A DNA stretch of 64,000 nucleotides from NCBI RefSeq assembly GCF_910592395.1, contig NC_088326.1, positions 10,855,001 to 10,919,000 on the forward strand, given 5' to 3'. Made by a program: the position numbers and the translations under genes. The DNA is from Lineus longissimus (lineage: Eukaryota > Nemertea > Pilidiophora > Heteronemertea > Lineidae). Numbering within the stretch: the stretch's first letter is position 1; each line of letters begins with the position of its first letter. Under the pieces are notes generated by a model. That model had not been told where the DNA came from and did no database searches. It saw only the letters and a program-made list of their open reading frames with translations. Shown piece after piece: positions 44,516-57,320 of this stretch.

Positions 44516-46530
44516 TGAAGTGCTTGATATATAAATGGTATATATATATCGATCAGCGCTTAATGAAGGTTATATTTCCGTTAGGTTTGATGATGGTACT
44601 TTGAAGAAGCTCGAGTTCCCAAATGGATTAAACCGTTTCACCATCACATGCTGCGGTAAACATTCACCCCACCCATGCCTTGTTGGAAAATGATTATTAT
44701 CTGAACACACTGCTGTAATCAAATTAATGTCTATTCAATTAACTCATCGCATTTCAATTGATGACTGAGAACTGTAGAATGAAGCAATTTTAACCTCTCG
44801 TCTTTTGATGCAAAGGGCAAAGTGTGACAAAACCATCATTTCATTATTTACGAGGTTGGAGGCGTTGCCCGTCAACATCGACGTCAGTTCGGGCGTTTCC
44901 GGAAGGTCGTCGGGAGTAATCGAGGTTTTTTTGAAGTTCCAAATTCTTAGTTTGTGAATTCTTGGTGAGACAGACTAACTGTTATCAAAGGGGTGCACTG
45001 GTTTGCTAGTGGCACGGGAAAATAGTTACGCAATTTCACAAATTTGCTGAAATTTATAGTATTCCTATAATGTCTACACAACGGATTTGTTGAAATTTAT
45101 ATTCGGTGTACGTATTGACACAATTTTAAACTTTTTCAAATTCTATTACATATTTAAGCTATTTAACGATCTACGGAGGAGAGGGGGTGAACTTCAGGGG
45201 TCAAATGCTCGGATGTATGTATAATAGCCCCTCAATCAACGTCCATCAGTCATCTCCAACATCTCAGCGACCTGAGACAAGGCATGTACCGTTTTTGCTT
45301 GGCTATGATCTCATCTTGACCCTCAATGTATTGACATTGCCCAGCTTCCAGACGACGCGCGTATGGGCGGAGGCTACGGAGGCAATACCGCTGGAAGTTC
45401 AGTATGCTATAACCTCCACCAAACTTGAAATCTACCTTACCTTTTTGTCGAAATTCCTTGTATTCTATGATGGCATGCAGAGATTATCTGATCTGTTCTT
45501 TGCTATTTCAAATTCGCTATACAATTTCAAAGAGAGAATGCTGTTTTCCTGTCATAGCTGATATGGATCCGATTGTAGCTACCTAATTAGTAACACAAGA
45601 CTTAGACGGAGTAATATCACACAATAAGGTAATCCTTGGAAAATTTATGTCAGACAACAATCGGATACCACTGACGCCTTTGTGTGCCTTGGAAATATTT
45701 TGTTTTATTAGTTTTCCCTGTCCTAGTCGTCGCTCTAAATTTCCTTCCTATTCCATCCGTCTCACGACATCTCTGAATAAAGATGGCGCCACGTGTTCCA
45801 AGTCGGGTCAAATTGCGCAAAACGTCACGAATCTTTCCGATTTTCCGTAAAAATGAAATTGACGCGTTTAGTCCTGCTGAAATGCACAGACTTTTTATTG
45901 CACCATTACACACTTTATAGGCCCTATTGTGTACGTGTATCAACACACATGGACCACGAAATTCAATACTGTAGCAGCTGGAGAAATCGATCCATTGAAC
46001 AATGCAGCGACATTTCATTTTCGAAGTCGCAAACAACGCATTTTTAAAACAGTTCAGTTGATTCAGAAAGGTCATAAAATGGCTCAACTAATCAGTTATA
46101 CCAAGAATTCATAAAGACTGGTCCTTATAAATCCTTGGTTATGCATGTAGTTAGGATGACCTCTCGCATCTTCAGTCCCTGTGAATCAATGGTAGCTAGG
46201 TGTTGATGCTTCCGAAATCAGATATGCTTGTGGACTGACTTTCAGAGACAAGTTTCAATATTTCGTATTTAATCAATTACTGCCAAGCTGTCATCAATTT
46301 GAAACTGTCCACTATGACTTCTCATGAACATTTTTGTTCCTCTCGTCTCTTCTCACGATATTTTGCGAGATTAGATTAGTCAGTAGAGAAGAAGCCATTT
46401 TTGATGATGTCGAAACTGTTGTCAACTAAAAGCAATTTCGTTCAACGGAAATTCAACTCATTTGATATTATCACCTCCAATTGGAGAGCTAATACTACTA
46501 GATCAATGAAATCGCCCCTTAATGCCTGCA
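44516..46530. other. Non-coding sequence
   Basis: 45030-45175 is a copy of an interspersed repeat with AATTTATATT and CAAATTCTATTACA words (see 49430-49620). A 124-codon open frame at 45187-45561 has no recognisable domain and partly follows the repeat; I do not call it a gene. Confidence 0.4.
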
Positions 46531-46723
46531 TTAAAGGGCAACTTGGGCTTGAGATATGCTGATTTTCCATAAGAAAATCGCTTTCAGCAAGACCGTGACT
46601 TCTCCAGTGAGGAGATTGAAAATATCATCAAATTGCCTGAGACAATGCACTGAGAGCGGGATGTCATCGTAGGCCTGTCGTAAATTCTAATCATTATCCT
46701 CCCAGCCAGGGTTGTCCCTTTAA
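46531..46723. mobile_element. TTAA-bounded MITE-like element 3
   Basis: TTAAAGGGCAACTTGGGC at the left faces CCAGGGTTGTCCCTTTAA at the right. The interior (AAGAAAATCGCTTTCAGCAA, GTAGGCCTGTCG) resembles 55930-56110, a diverged copy without clear ends. Confidence 0.6.
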
Positions 46724-49174
46724 AGGGTGTGTACGTACAACGATCAACAGCGTACCCAAGACTGTGCATTACATGAATGAGACCGTTATGTTAGTCCATG
46801 CGCGAGACTCTCATCGATTTGGTCTCTTTGGTTCAATCTGGAACACCTGTCGGTGACGGAAACATGCCCTCAATATCTCTAGGGTTTGATCACCATTCGT
46901 CACAAACAGACGGCACCGAACAGGAAAGAATGATGTTTGATTCGGGTTCGGCAATTTTCGGAGCACAGTACAGTTGACAGGCGATGTCGGATTATCACCG
47001 CTGACTTCTCACACTTACACCACGGCGGGTAAAGGTATTGGTTTACTTTGCAACACTAGAAAACAAGGCCCTCCCAGTACAGTATTGGAGGGGTACAATC
47101 GGATAAAAATGATAAATGCGGACCTTACGCCCCTCAAAATAAACTAATCTTTTGTATGTTTCTTTTGTGTCCTTTCCAGGTACGTATTTTTTTTATCCAA
47201 CTTGTACTTGACGGAGGATGGCGTCACTGTGAGAGCTCAGCGCCCGCACAAGTTGGCACGTTGTCAATTTGGATTGTCACGTGACCACAAAATCACCAAT
47301 TTCAATTTCGACAGTTTGTAGCGGCATTTTCACTCCGTTTTGATTTTATTGTTGTATTCTCTCGTATACACTCGTTCTTACCTCGAAAAATATCATGTAT
47401 TGGCAAATATTTCTGGGAACTACTTTTGTGCGCAAGAAGTAGATATGCCTATTAGGGTCAGGTACGGTGTCGTCCGCTTTGCAACATAGGCGCGGCCATG
47501 GAAGGCCATGTTAAAAGGCGGACTCCTGTAGTCCGCGGACTTGTACACCCAATAGTTTCAACATAGCCGCGCCCATTTGAGGCCGCCATTATATGATCTC
47601 ATATAATTTGCCGGGACGAGACAATACCACCAATGAATATTCATAGGTTGGAGGGTCGAGGCCTATCAATTAGTGAATGTTTTTAACTCTCAAGTACATA
47701 TTTGGAGAGGTATTGAAAAAATATTTGCAGTGGTAAGTCTACAGATATAAAGAAATTATTTGATGAAAAAATTAATTTCGAATTTTTCTAATTTGGTAAT
47801 AGGGGGCGTGTTTTGAGATTTTTCTGCCAGTTGGCTGAAAAGAGTGGAAATATCAAAGTCTGTCTAATTTGTCGATTATCAAAACATTTCCGTGGTCAAC
47901 TACCAGTTTACTTTTCACCATTTACTTGCCCAACTGTCCGGAATATCGTATCAAAATTTCAGATTCACAACCCCACGCAGTATTTGATGCGTCGCGGTCA
48001 AACATTGACAATTGAACTGCTAAAAGGCTTAAAAAATCAATGGTGGTCTTGACTTTTTATTTCCGAATTGTTCAAGTTCTTTTTAGCTATCTATTCCTTT
48101 GGCGAGTGTGCTAACGCACCACATGCTTATCGGACACCGTAGATGATACTGCGCCTACGATTGTATCGAACAGAGCTGCAGGTGGCTCTGCGTTTGGTTT
48201 CCCAATCAGTTTGTGATCCTGGATGCAACATCATTAAATACGACGAGCCTTCGCTAGATATCGCGCAGGTGTGTCACAGCGGATTCATTCGCACGGAGGT
48301 GATGATATGTAAACCAACATGGACGAGGGAAGTTAAGGCATTTCGTAAACGTGGACGATTTCGATGTGAATTGGTTTGAAGGCAAGTCAAAATCATTTCT
48401 AACTTACTCGTTTTATTTTTTTAATTTCGGTAGTATGCGTATCTTAATGACATTGAAGATGTAAAAAGAATCCTTTATGGCCGTCTGATAGGCCCAGTGC
48501 ATAGATATCCTCAAAATTCATTCAGTAGTTCGCGAAAATGCCAGCTCATTGGTATTTTGAGTAACCTAAATTTGTCTTAGTGTAAGGGTTGTCTAATCGA
48601 CTTCTCGATTCATGATCGATAAGGCACTGCATATGCATACATGTATGATGTGCAGGAAAAATATTAAGAAGTATTTTTCTTCCGAACTTATTATCAAAAT
48701 CGGGTCGGCGGGTCGGCAGTTTTTATTTTTATTTCTTTTTTTTCTTCTTTTTTGATGTTAGACGTCAGAGCCGTCATATCTTAAGGAACAATTTGTGGCG
48801 AAATGTAAAATTTAACGAAATAAATCTGGCGGCGGCCTCAATCGAGGTGGGCGGGGACGAGAAACGCCTGTTTATTTTGGGCCTTGCCTTGAGCTGCTTA
48901 TTGCGGCATCATAAAAGGCTCATCCCAGTGAAAGCTGCAGACACTTTATACATGTATCAATGACGCAAGAGCTATATCCGGCCGTATGATCAAATTTGCT
49001 TGACACTCATCGCTCAGAGCCTCAACTAGATATGCCGCGGACAAATCCGAGAAGGGGCTTAGTTCAACATTTTGAGAGCAGAGTAAGGTGATTAGGTCAC
49101 ATAAAAAAAAAGTTCCCGCAAAAACAATTGGTCCTAAACTAGATATATTGACATTAGGAACCAGAAAACCATAA
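46724..49174. other. Non-coding sequence
   Basis: No gene or RNA recognised. Open frames at 47813-48052 and 48143-48379 are short and without domains. Confidence 0.4.
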
Positions 49175-49335
49175 AAGAACCTCTCTATTAAGGACACCCA
49201 TGGGACTAACAAATAGTGTCCTTGGTTGAGAGGTGTCCTGATTAGAGAGGTCAGCGAAATGGCCACTTTAGGAGCAAATGCAGCGTCTCTCATACATAGG
49301 GTGTCCTTATCAAAGAGGTGTCCGCTAAGGGTGGT
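49175..49335. repeat. GTGTCCTTATTAGAGAGGTGTCC-type repeat
   Basis: Alternating words of the type CTCTCTATTAAGGACACC, GAGAGGTGTCCTGATTAGAG and GGTGTCCTTATCAAAGAGGT occur in both orientations. Similar words are found at 6941-7045 and 14938-15050 in the TRIM spacers. Likely a transposon remnant. Confidence 0.5.
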
Positions 49336-49429
49336 CCCACTGTATTTAATCCGAAGAAATAATTTTAGCTAAAAGTTGTGCAAGTTGTTTTTGAGAGGGA
49401 TAGAACTGCAGTAATACACACTGGAATGC

Positions 49430-49620
49430 CGTAATGCAGTTAGTATGCATGCAAGTTTGCTGAAACTTGGTCTTCATGATAGTTGTATATTTGTCTGCAC
49501 TGTCATCTGCAATGTCAAAATTTATATTGAGTGCGTATTTACGCAATTGGAAATTTTCGAATTCAATTACAAATTTCATATTTCTTAACGAATGGCGTGT
49601 ACCTTTACGAAACTTTAGCT
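49430..49620 (+). repeat. AT-rich interspersed repeat, copy 2
   Basis: Contains GTCAAAATTTATATTGAGTG, GGAAATTTTCGAATTCAATT and CTTAACGAATGGCGTG. Related copies: 45030-45175, 55480-55615 and, inverted and split, 56810-57320. Confidence 0.55.
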
Positions 49621-50818
49621 TTTCATAGAGACTATGTTGCACTTCAACACGTAACATGGTTACATCGTAAATATTTCCGATAACACGCCATTTATTAGTG
49701 TTCTATTGTGCCGATCGATATTTTCAATGTTTTTCGACGCGTTCGATACTAAATGAATGGGAAGTTTCAAATGCGTCGCCGTCGGCATAAATACCTGCAT
49801 TTTTAATCAATGTAGCACAGCTGATTACTTGGTGAATGTTAGCAGCCAAGCGAGGATCCTCGTTTTGCGAGTTGTTGCCAATTCAGGTTGTTGTCGCCAA
49901 ATCGGGCGACACCCTAACCGTCATCGGACCAATACACATCCTATACATGTAATTGTAAGAGCGACTAAAAAGCCAATTGGTAAAGTTACTATTTGGTAAG
50001 GGCCAGTCAATTTATTAGGCAGATTTCGCAACCCTTACGAAGTGCTACGAACGACGAAGCACGAAGTGTGTAAACGTATTTTATCGCCGATTAAGTGTCC
50101 GCAGTTGCTTGTACAACTAAGTATAAAAAATGATTTTACGAGCGTCACGAAAATGAATCACACGTATCACTTGATGACGCGACAGACCTTCGTAGTTCGT
50201 AGTTCGTCGTTCGTGGGGTTGCGGGACCTACCTATTGTCGTTGGTGAGGTCACGTCTGTTCACATGTCTTGTACTTCGTTTTGAAAACTGACATGCGAAG
50301 ACGACTCCTCCTTGGGCATGACGGAATCCTAGTTGTAAATGACGTCGTTCCGCCCCTGCTCGAATTGGCCGCCATTGCCTGCGATGGCCTCGAATGCATG
50401 AGGCCATATCATTTAGCGCTTCTCGTCACTTGAACGTGTGTGACATGGTTTAAAACCGACATTTTGCTTGACACTATTTTATTCTAAACGACTTAATTTT
50501 TGGTCATTTCATCCCCAAAGTGAGTACGAATCTGCGGTCGCAGTCCAATAACACTTGCGCGATCGCAGTGTATAGTGTAATGTACAGTGGCTAATACAAC
50601 AAAGGAAGTACCGGTAGAAGTAAACCCGGATACCGTAACGTTACACTGGTCCCCACTGTTGGGCTGTTGTGTTGCTCTTACGTGGAAGCTGATACCGGCA
50701 GAGAGAATATGCTTGAACATTATGTCTCGTTTGGAGAATGGCGAAAATACTTGAGCTGGCAACATAACATACATAATGGTGGTCATCATCAATGTCAAGG
50801 TCACCAAACACTGGTGGA
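49621..50818. other. Non-coding sequence
   Basis: No gene recognised; open frames of 80-110 codons on both strands have no domain and no conserved partner in the window. Confidence 0.35.
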
Positions 50819-51189
50819 ATAGCATTCCGCGATGATGAGGTCACTGCAGCTGCTGCCCTCTATTTCCCCATCGCTGAATTACAGGCAATGTCGGACAAAC
50901 ATGCGGTTTCGTAATGGATTCAGGCTTTCTAACTAGGGCAGTTAGATTCAATCTGACACATGTCTGAGTGTTGGAAATACTACATAATTGTTCTGAATAT
51001 TTCTCTCTCTGACTCTATGGTATCACTCGTGCTAAAAACAATGTAGGGTCAAAGATAATTGTGACTTTGAAATAAGCTCAAATGCGTAGAAATAAGTGTC
51101 GATGTCCGACTGTCACGTGACAAAAACGTCATCAATATCTTATTCAAATGACCTTGTGAGCTATAAATAGTAACTTCGCGGAATGCTAT
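50819..51189 (+). mobile_element. 371-bp inverted-repeat element, copy 1
   Basis: The ends are ATAGCATTCCGCGA and its perfect complement TCGCGGAATGCTAT. The interior matches 56864-57227 in reverse along its whole length, including GTCACGTGACA and the phrase TGACTCTATGGTATCA. No transposase frame: a non-autonomous DNA transposon. TA at both edges would fit a TA target duplication. Confidence 0.8.
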
Positions 51190-53367
51190 AACGACAAGCG
51201 TTAAAGAACAGATCCGCCTCGCAACACAAATATCACGTATCAATATATCGTGTATCTATTTATGTATATTGCTGCGTAATGTAATTTGTTGATCTTATTC
51301 CTTGACCTTTAATACGATATGGTACTAGGTGTGGTATTCGACCCCGGTGGCAGTGTTAATATAGATCAATTGTTTCGAACTAGTCACAAGACTTCAGGCT
51401 GGGAATACATCCCTTTTGTATGTACACGGATGTATTACATTGAATTGACCGCGTGATTGCTCTGTTGGTTGCCAGGTAGAAAAATGCAACAATGTGTAAA
51501 TTGTCTCGTACATCTATATTCGGGCATCAAGTTTCTACTAGGCTCTGATGGAATTCAAGATGACGCCCGATTGGATGGCAAGCCAAATTAAATGTCGTAA
51601 CCATCAGATAGAAGAAGGTTTTGAGAACTGAAACTAAATCCGGGATATAAAGAAATGAATAAAACTGGACCCCCAGACAACCCTAACCCATATTTACAAA
51701 TAGCGTTGAGATTGTTTCTGCCAACGCCAGCTGGGCAACCAACCCTGGCCATCAATCGCCTGTAGCCCGAAAGAAGTGGTGTGTCAATAGAAATAATTAT
51801 CAGCGCTCAAAGCATCGTTGATGTCTCTTTCGGCCTTAAGGTGTTCCCGTATCTAGCCTTTCTCATCACCCTGATCGATCTGATTGGAAAATGCACTGAT
51901 AGATATCCGATCTGTCTCGTCCTCCCAAGCCCTGGGTTGACCGAAGCTGACGAGTTAAAAGGGTCCCTGACGCTGAATCAACAACCAGTAAAAGCACCCC
52001 GTCATCATGTTGACTGAGTATTCGTGTCATGACAGTTTGCCAATCGGAAAACAAGCTAATGCTTAAAAGGAAGCCATGTTTTTTTCAAGTTCCTTTGGTG
52101 CAGCTGTCAATCGAAACCTCATACCCCCTGGTCAGGCAATTGGCACTTCGTCGACAACTGGGCCATGCAGATTTGAAGCATATTCACCAAAGATTTGAAA
52201 TGAAATTCCGCAACTCCTGATGGATGAAATACGCACAACGCCGGTAGATCGGCATGCCATGGTGGAGCTTCGTTAGCACCACCACCGCCTCCGCCTGTGA
52301 TGGATAGCCACAGGTGTGTTCGTCATCATGAGAGGTCAACAAATCAAGATTCCCTGAGCATGTCAGCTCGTTAATACAATCTCAGTCAGACAGTGGCCCC
52401 GCCGGCATTAAGAGCTGTCACTGTTAAGCTCCCTGATCAGTCCCCTCTGTCAGGTATAAATGTAGGCACGGACGGGAAATATTTTTTGTTCGCTATCGTC
52501 CAGTAAATGTTATGTCCGCATCGGTTGGGGCTCTGGAGGGCACCTAGAGATCAGATTTCTTTAAAGTTAGTTTTTTATTGATCCTAGCCTAAAAGCCAAG
52601 CAGGATTTTAGGGATTCAGCATTCTCAGTACCTAAATAGAGAAGATCCAATGCAAATCCGCCATTGGTGAGAACTACTTCGGCCCATTCACTCTGCCACT
52701 TGCGCGACCTCGTCGCAATCGTCATGTGGGACTGACGATTTTTCAATATGGAGACGTCGAATGCCATTAGAGGGACTACGTCCGTCCCCTAACCTCGCCG
52801 TCCCCAATAGCCCCTCTATTGTTAGAGTGGGTGATTCTATGCTTCATTGCTTCCTTTGTTTCTTGATGGACGGAAAAAACCTTTTGAGCGTTCGATTGTT
52901 TGGCCATTCCTTGTTGAATTAATAATGACCTAGAGGTACTCCCTCACCAAACACTGCGAGTGTGGAGCTAAAATGACCAATACATTACAGAATCCGGGGC
53001 CTCAATCTTCGCCGAAGCTGCGCAGTAGCCTAAAAAGCGTATGGCTGAAATTCCTGGTCATTTTGGAAGCCTCAGATAGGCTCGATGTACAGCGCAGCAG
53101 ATCGAAGCCTATACTCAATATTTTGATGGGCTAGAATGACAACGAAACGACGACACCAGACAGAAAAGAATGGTTCCTGTCTTCAACTTATCTCGCACAT
53201 CAGAGCAGGTGACAGCTGACGCGAACGTAACGTAATCCTATTACAATAACAACTCATGGATTCATGGCTTGAGATTTCTCAGCCGTCGAGGCTTTGGGAA
53301 AAGACAACGAAACCTTGGTTACAATGTTGTCATGGATGGTAGATAAAGGTATTGGTTTACCTTTTAT
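51190..53367. other. Non-coding sequence
   Basis: No gene, RNA or recognised repeat is seen here, apart from ordinary short open frames. Confidence 0.35.
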
Positions 53368-54355
53368 TAGGGAGTTTTCGCTAATCTCCCGAAACACCGA
53401 CGTGAACGCCTAGCGGGAAAAATGACTCCCGATTGCAAATCAGCATGCTTATATCCCGATTGCGTGAGATTGCGTTTTGAAAGTTGCCTGTCCAAATTTG
53501 GAATACCGCCAGCACTTTCGGACATCTTTCGAAATTAGGACAGCTTAAATGTCCAAATTTGGACAGTTTGCTGAAAATGTCCGAATACGAACTTTTCACG
53601 AGGTTTTACTGATAACTTTGCTGGCGGTGATATCTCTGGCCCAACGTCACAGGGGACAGGTTTTTTCTATGGCCACTCTCAAATGGCCGGGCGATTTCCG
53701 CGATGGTGATGACCAGTGCACAGGCGAATATTGCTCAACGATATTACTCCCATTTTTCATTAGCCAAGCAATAATGCCACCCGTCATACAGACGAGGCAT
53801 TCTATGTCCGTTGACAGCCGGCAATTCTGACCAAAGATATTGTTTACACTCGTCCGTAGCATCATTAACAGCAGACGACAACCCTCGTCCCAGGTGGATC
53901 AAAATACACTAGAGTATACACTGACGCATAGAGATATTATCCCCGGGACGAGGTTACCTCTGAGCGGATCCATTACCTAGTCCACTTAATTGGAATCGGT
54001 AATTAATGCTGTTGTGAGATGGCTGTTCTGTCAGGTATGAATGGACCTGATATTGTTATCACGGCTGAGTGAGTTTTTCGTGACTAACAATTCTGGTTAA
54101 TGCTGTTCGTGATGACCAGTTATCACTATCAGCATCATTCAATTCCAGCCTGGTAAAACCACGCGCCTCCCTGCGAGATCTCGTTATATTTGGGTGGTCG
54201 ATCGCTCTGGTCAACGCCTCATAATCTAACATCACACGAATTCATAATTCATCTTCGCCGCGACCGAATGTTAGAATTTTGCTAGTTTGTCAAGGCATTG
54301 AAAACGTAGCTTCAATCCAACATTGCGTCAGGAATTGGCGGAGGCGCAATGACTT
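53368..54355. repeat. Cluster of repeat fragments
   Basis: 53369-53413 is an arm of the foldback family of 35431-35562. 53882-53953 is a short hairpin-like element with CCTCGTCCCAGG facing CCCCGGGACGAGG. 54145-54355 is the inverted copy of the 41905-42025 repeat (AACATTGCGTCAGGAATTGG, GCAATGACTTGGGACGAGG). Confidence 0.5.
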
Positions 54356-55479
54356 GGGACGAGGCTGATTCAATTCAGCCATTATTGAAAGCATGAGCGG
54401 AAGTCTACAGAAATAAAACTTTGTGATTGGCTTATTTCTTATGTCTGCAGAATTTCTTAATTCTGATTGGATAATAGGACCGGAAGTATGCTAAATTCAG
54501 CTTTCGGAAAAAATTCATCGGTAAGTGTCATCTGATCATATTTGATGTTTACCAACTGAGTTACCCCAAAATAGGATTATTATTATCATCATCATTCAGC
54601 TGACATTGTCCATTAATTTTAAAGGATGTTACCTCATTGATTGTGATATGTTTACAGACATCCTAGGGAGGCAAAGGTTAGGTTACCCAAGGTTTTATCC
54701 TTCAATTTCTAATGGCTGTCCGATCGCGAGTTCATGTTCGTGGCTCAAATGTCTTATCTTCCGTCAGTCAAGTTATTTGGTCCTCTCTCACAATATTGAT
54801 TGATGAGCAATTAGTCATTGATGAATCAATGGTTATGAAGTGTACCTGCTGATATTGATCATGGGTATTATTTGTATCCAGAAAATAATGAACAAATTTG
54901 GTAAACGTTGTTTTTTGGCTTTAATGCTTCATCTTTTATGGCGGGCTGCAATCTTGGTGCCAGGAAGAAGATGCAACTATGTGGCTGCATACCACTAAAT
55001 TGATTTTTAGGCCTTTTCTCCTGTGATCTGAAAAAACCTAGTTAGTCACTTTTATGCAATTTTGAGAAAACGAAGAGAAACCGTTTTTCTATAGGATTAA
55101 GGCATGGGAAACTGTTGGGATTTAATGTTGCCTGTTTAGTCAAGCCTAATGAAAGGTCTTTCTAGTGGATATCATTTCATTTGATTAGGAGGCTTAATCC
55201 GATTACATAATGACTTACTAGGTTTTTCCAGATCAAAAACAGCTATTTGAGATGAGTTTTGTACACTTTTAGTTCATAATATGAAGGGGTAAAACCTAGT
55301 AAGTCCAAATTTGGGGCTAACTCAATTTCCATGAAAAAGTGACTTACTAGGTTTTTCCAGATCACAGGAGTTTTCCCTCAGACACAAACTGTCATACATT
55401 TTTCCCCGGCAAAATCTCACTCGAAGCTTTCGGGTTATTTGCGAAAACTCTCTATTACATGAACGTGTAAGGGGCCCGA
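54356..55479. other. Non-coding sequence with internal short repeats
   Basis: The phrase AGTGACTTACTAGGTTTTTC CAGATCA recurs at about 55209-55235 and 55341-55367, and in inverted form near 55024-55050. This suggests another small inverted or tandem repeat element. No gene. Confidence 0.4.
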
Positions 55480-55615
55480 AAAAGTTACATAACGTCTACA
55501 CAGTATTATGTTATACGACGGCGATGGTGAAATTTACATTCTGTACGTTTTATGCAGTTGAAAATTTTCAAATTCAATTACAAACTTATAATTTTTAACG
55601 AACGCCTTTAAGGCG
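55480..55615 (+). repeat. AT-rich interspersed repeat, copy 3
   Basis: Contains GTGAAATTTACATTCTGTAC, GTTGAAAATTTTCAAATTCA and TTTTTAACGAACGCC, as in 49430-49620. Confidence 0.5.
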
Positions 55616-56211
55616 AAGGATGAGACATTGAAATCTATTTGGCATTTTATATTTTTGGAAAATAGAACTACACCGAAATACTAGAAATCAATTTGCGTAA
55701 AGTATTTTTGGAAAATTTGATTGAATTGAGTTATTTTAGTTCCAAGAAATAAATGAATGTTATTTTCATTGGCCTCGAATTTAATGGCAGGCTGCATGCT
55801 ATCAATTGTAAAGGTCGGTGTTAAACATTGCCTCGGGGATAAATATTGTCGATAGATTGTTATATGGAGGACAGACAGTATTGTGTTCTCAGAAATTGTA
55901 CCATAACGCCATCCTGAAAAAATCGGGGGTTAAAGTGACATCTTTGGCATGAGATTTGTTGTTTTTTGCATACGAAAATGGCTTCCAGCAGAACCGCAAC
56001 CTCACCGAACAGGATTATTGAAAAATCAATGAACTGTAATAAACAATGCATGAGAACCGGAAGTAACCATAGGCCTGTCTGAAGTTCACAAGCCATTTCC
56101 AAAACTGCGAAAATCATTATTAGAGATCAGCATTTGTGCGATACTACTAGTGGCGGCGCATGGTGGCAAGCAGTGGTATTATCCTCAGGTAATCCCACCC
56201 CCAATTTGTCA

Positions 56212-56260
56212 TGAGGAAATCAGGGGTTAATGTTGCAACCATTAATCCCTGATTTCCTCA
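56212..56260. repeat. Near-perfect hairpin (21-bp arms, 7-base loop)
   Basis: TGAGGAAATCAGGGGTTAAT G faces C ATTAATCCCTGATTTCCTCA with one mismatch around the loop TTGCAAC. Confidence 0.85.
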
Positions 56261-56809
56261 AGAATTCATAACGCAAAAGTTAATCTAATAACAGTTGTAT
56301 ATCAACACCTGTATCAAATAAAATTGTATCCGGAACACGTCTGTGAGGAAAGGAAGTTGCCGTCGTGTTAATCAAGACAAAAATATGAGAAAAAAAATCA
56401 TAATAAAACCATCTTTTTGTAGAGCGACATAGAATTTTATCGATACCAGCTTTCGATACTGCCGAGTATTTGATGATGTACACTTTTTCTCTGGCAGACC
56501 TTGAAGAAGACACGCTAGTGTCAAAAGCCAGTCCCAACAAAATTCCATGTTGATAAAAAAGATATTGTCATCATATACTTTCTTTCTGATTCCGTTCGTG
56601 AATTGATCAATTTCGATTTGATTGACATACTGAGGGACCAATACCAATACATGAATATTCGGTCACCTCCCAGTTTTCACCTCAAGCGCGGAACTGGCTC
56701 AGTCTCTCTTCTCTGAAAATGTCTTTCAAGCCCAGCCTACTGGTAACTAGTCACATGAAGACTTCCTGTTTGACCCTCTATAACCCATGTATATAGCCCA
56801 CTTTAAGGG

Positions 56810-57320
56810 CCCACGCCATTCGTCAAAAACTTTTTAATTTGTAATTGAATTTGAAAATTTCCAATAGCATGCCGCGAAGTTACTATTTATAGCTCACAAG
56901 ATCATTTGCATAAGATATTGATGACGTTTTAGTCACGTGACAGGCGGACATCGCCATTTCTACGCATTTGAGCTTATTTCAAAGTCAATTATCTTTGACC
57001 CTGCATTGTTTTTAGCATGAATGATACCATAGAGTCAGAGAGAGAAATATTCAGAACAATTATGTAGTATTTCCAACACTCGGACATGTGCCAGATTGAA
57101 TCTAACTGCCAAAGTTAGAAAGCCTGAATCCATTACGAAATCGCATTTTGTCCGACATTGCCTGTAATTCAGCGATGGGGAAATAGAGGGCAGAAGCTGC
57201 AGTGACGTCATCTTCGCGGAATGCTATTTCGTAAATACGTCCTAGATATAAATTTCACTGCCGTTGTGTAGACATATATTAAAATACTATGAATACCAAG
57301 TTTCAGTAAATTCGTATACA
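56810..57320 (-). repeat. AT-rich interspersed repeat, copy 4, split by the 364-bp element
   Basis: AATTGAATTTGAAAATTTCC lies left of the element, and CGTAAATACG with AAATTTCACTGCCGTTGTGT AGAC lies right of it. Together they continue the same repeat (compare 49430-49620 reversed). Confidence 0.6.
56864..57227 (-). mobile_element. 364-bp inverted-repeat element, copy 2
   Basis: The ends are ATAGCATGCCGCGAAG and CTTCGCGGAATGCTAT, one mismatch. It matches 50819-51189 in opposite orientation and sits inside the AT-rich repeat, so it inserted after that repeat. Confidence 0.8.

Noticed and set aside
45187-45561. 124-codon frame starting near 45187
   Set aside because: No domain, low-complexity neighbours, no splice or start context that supports it.
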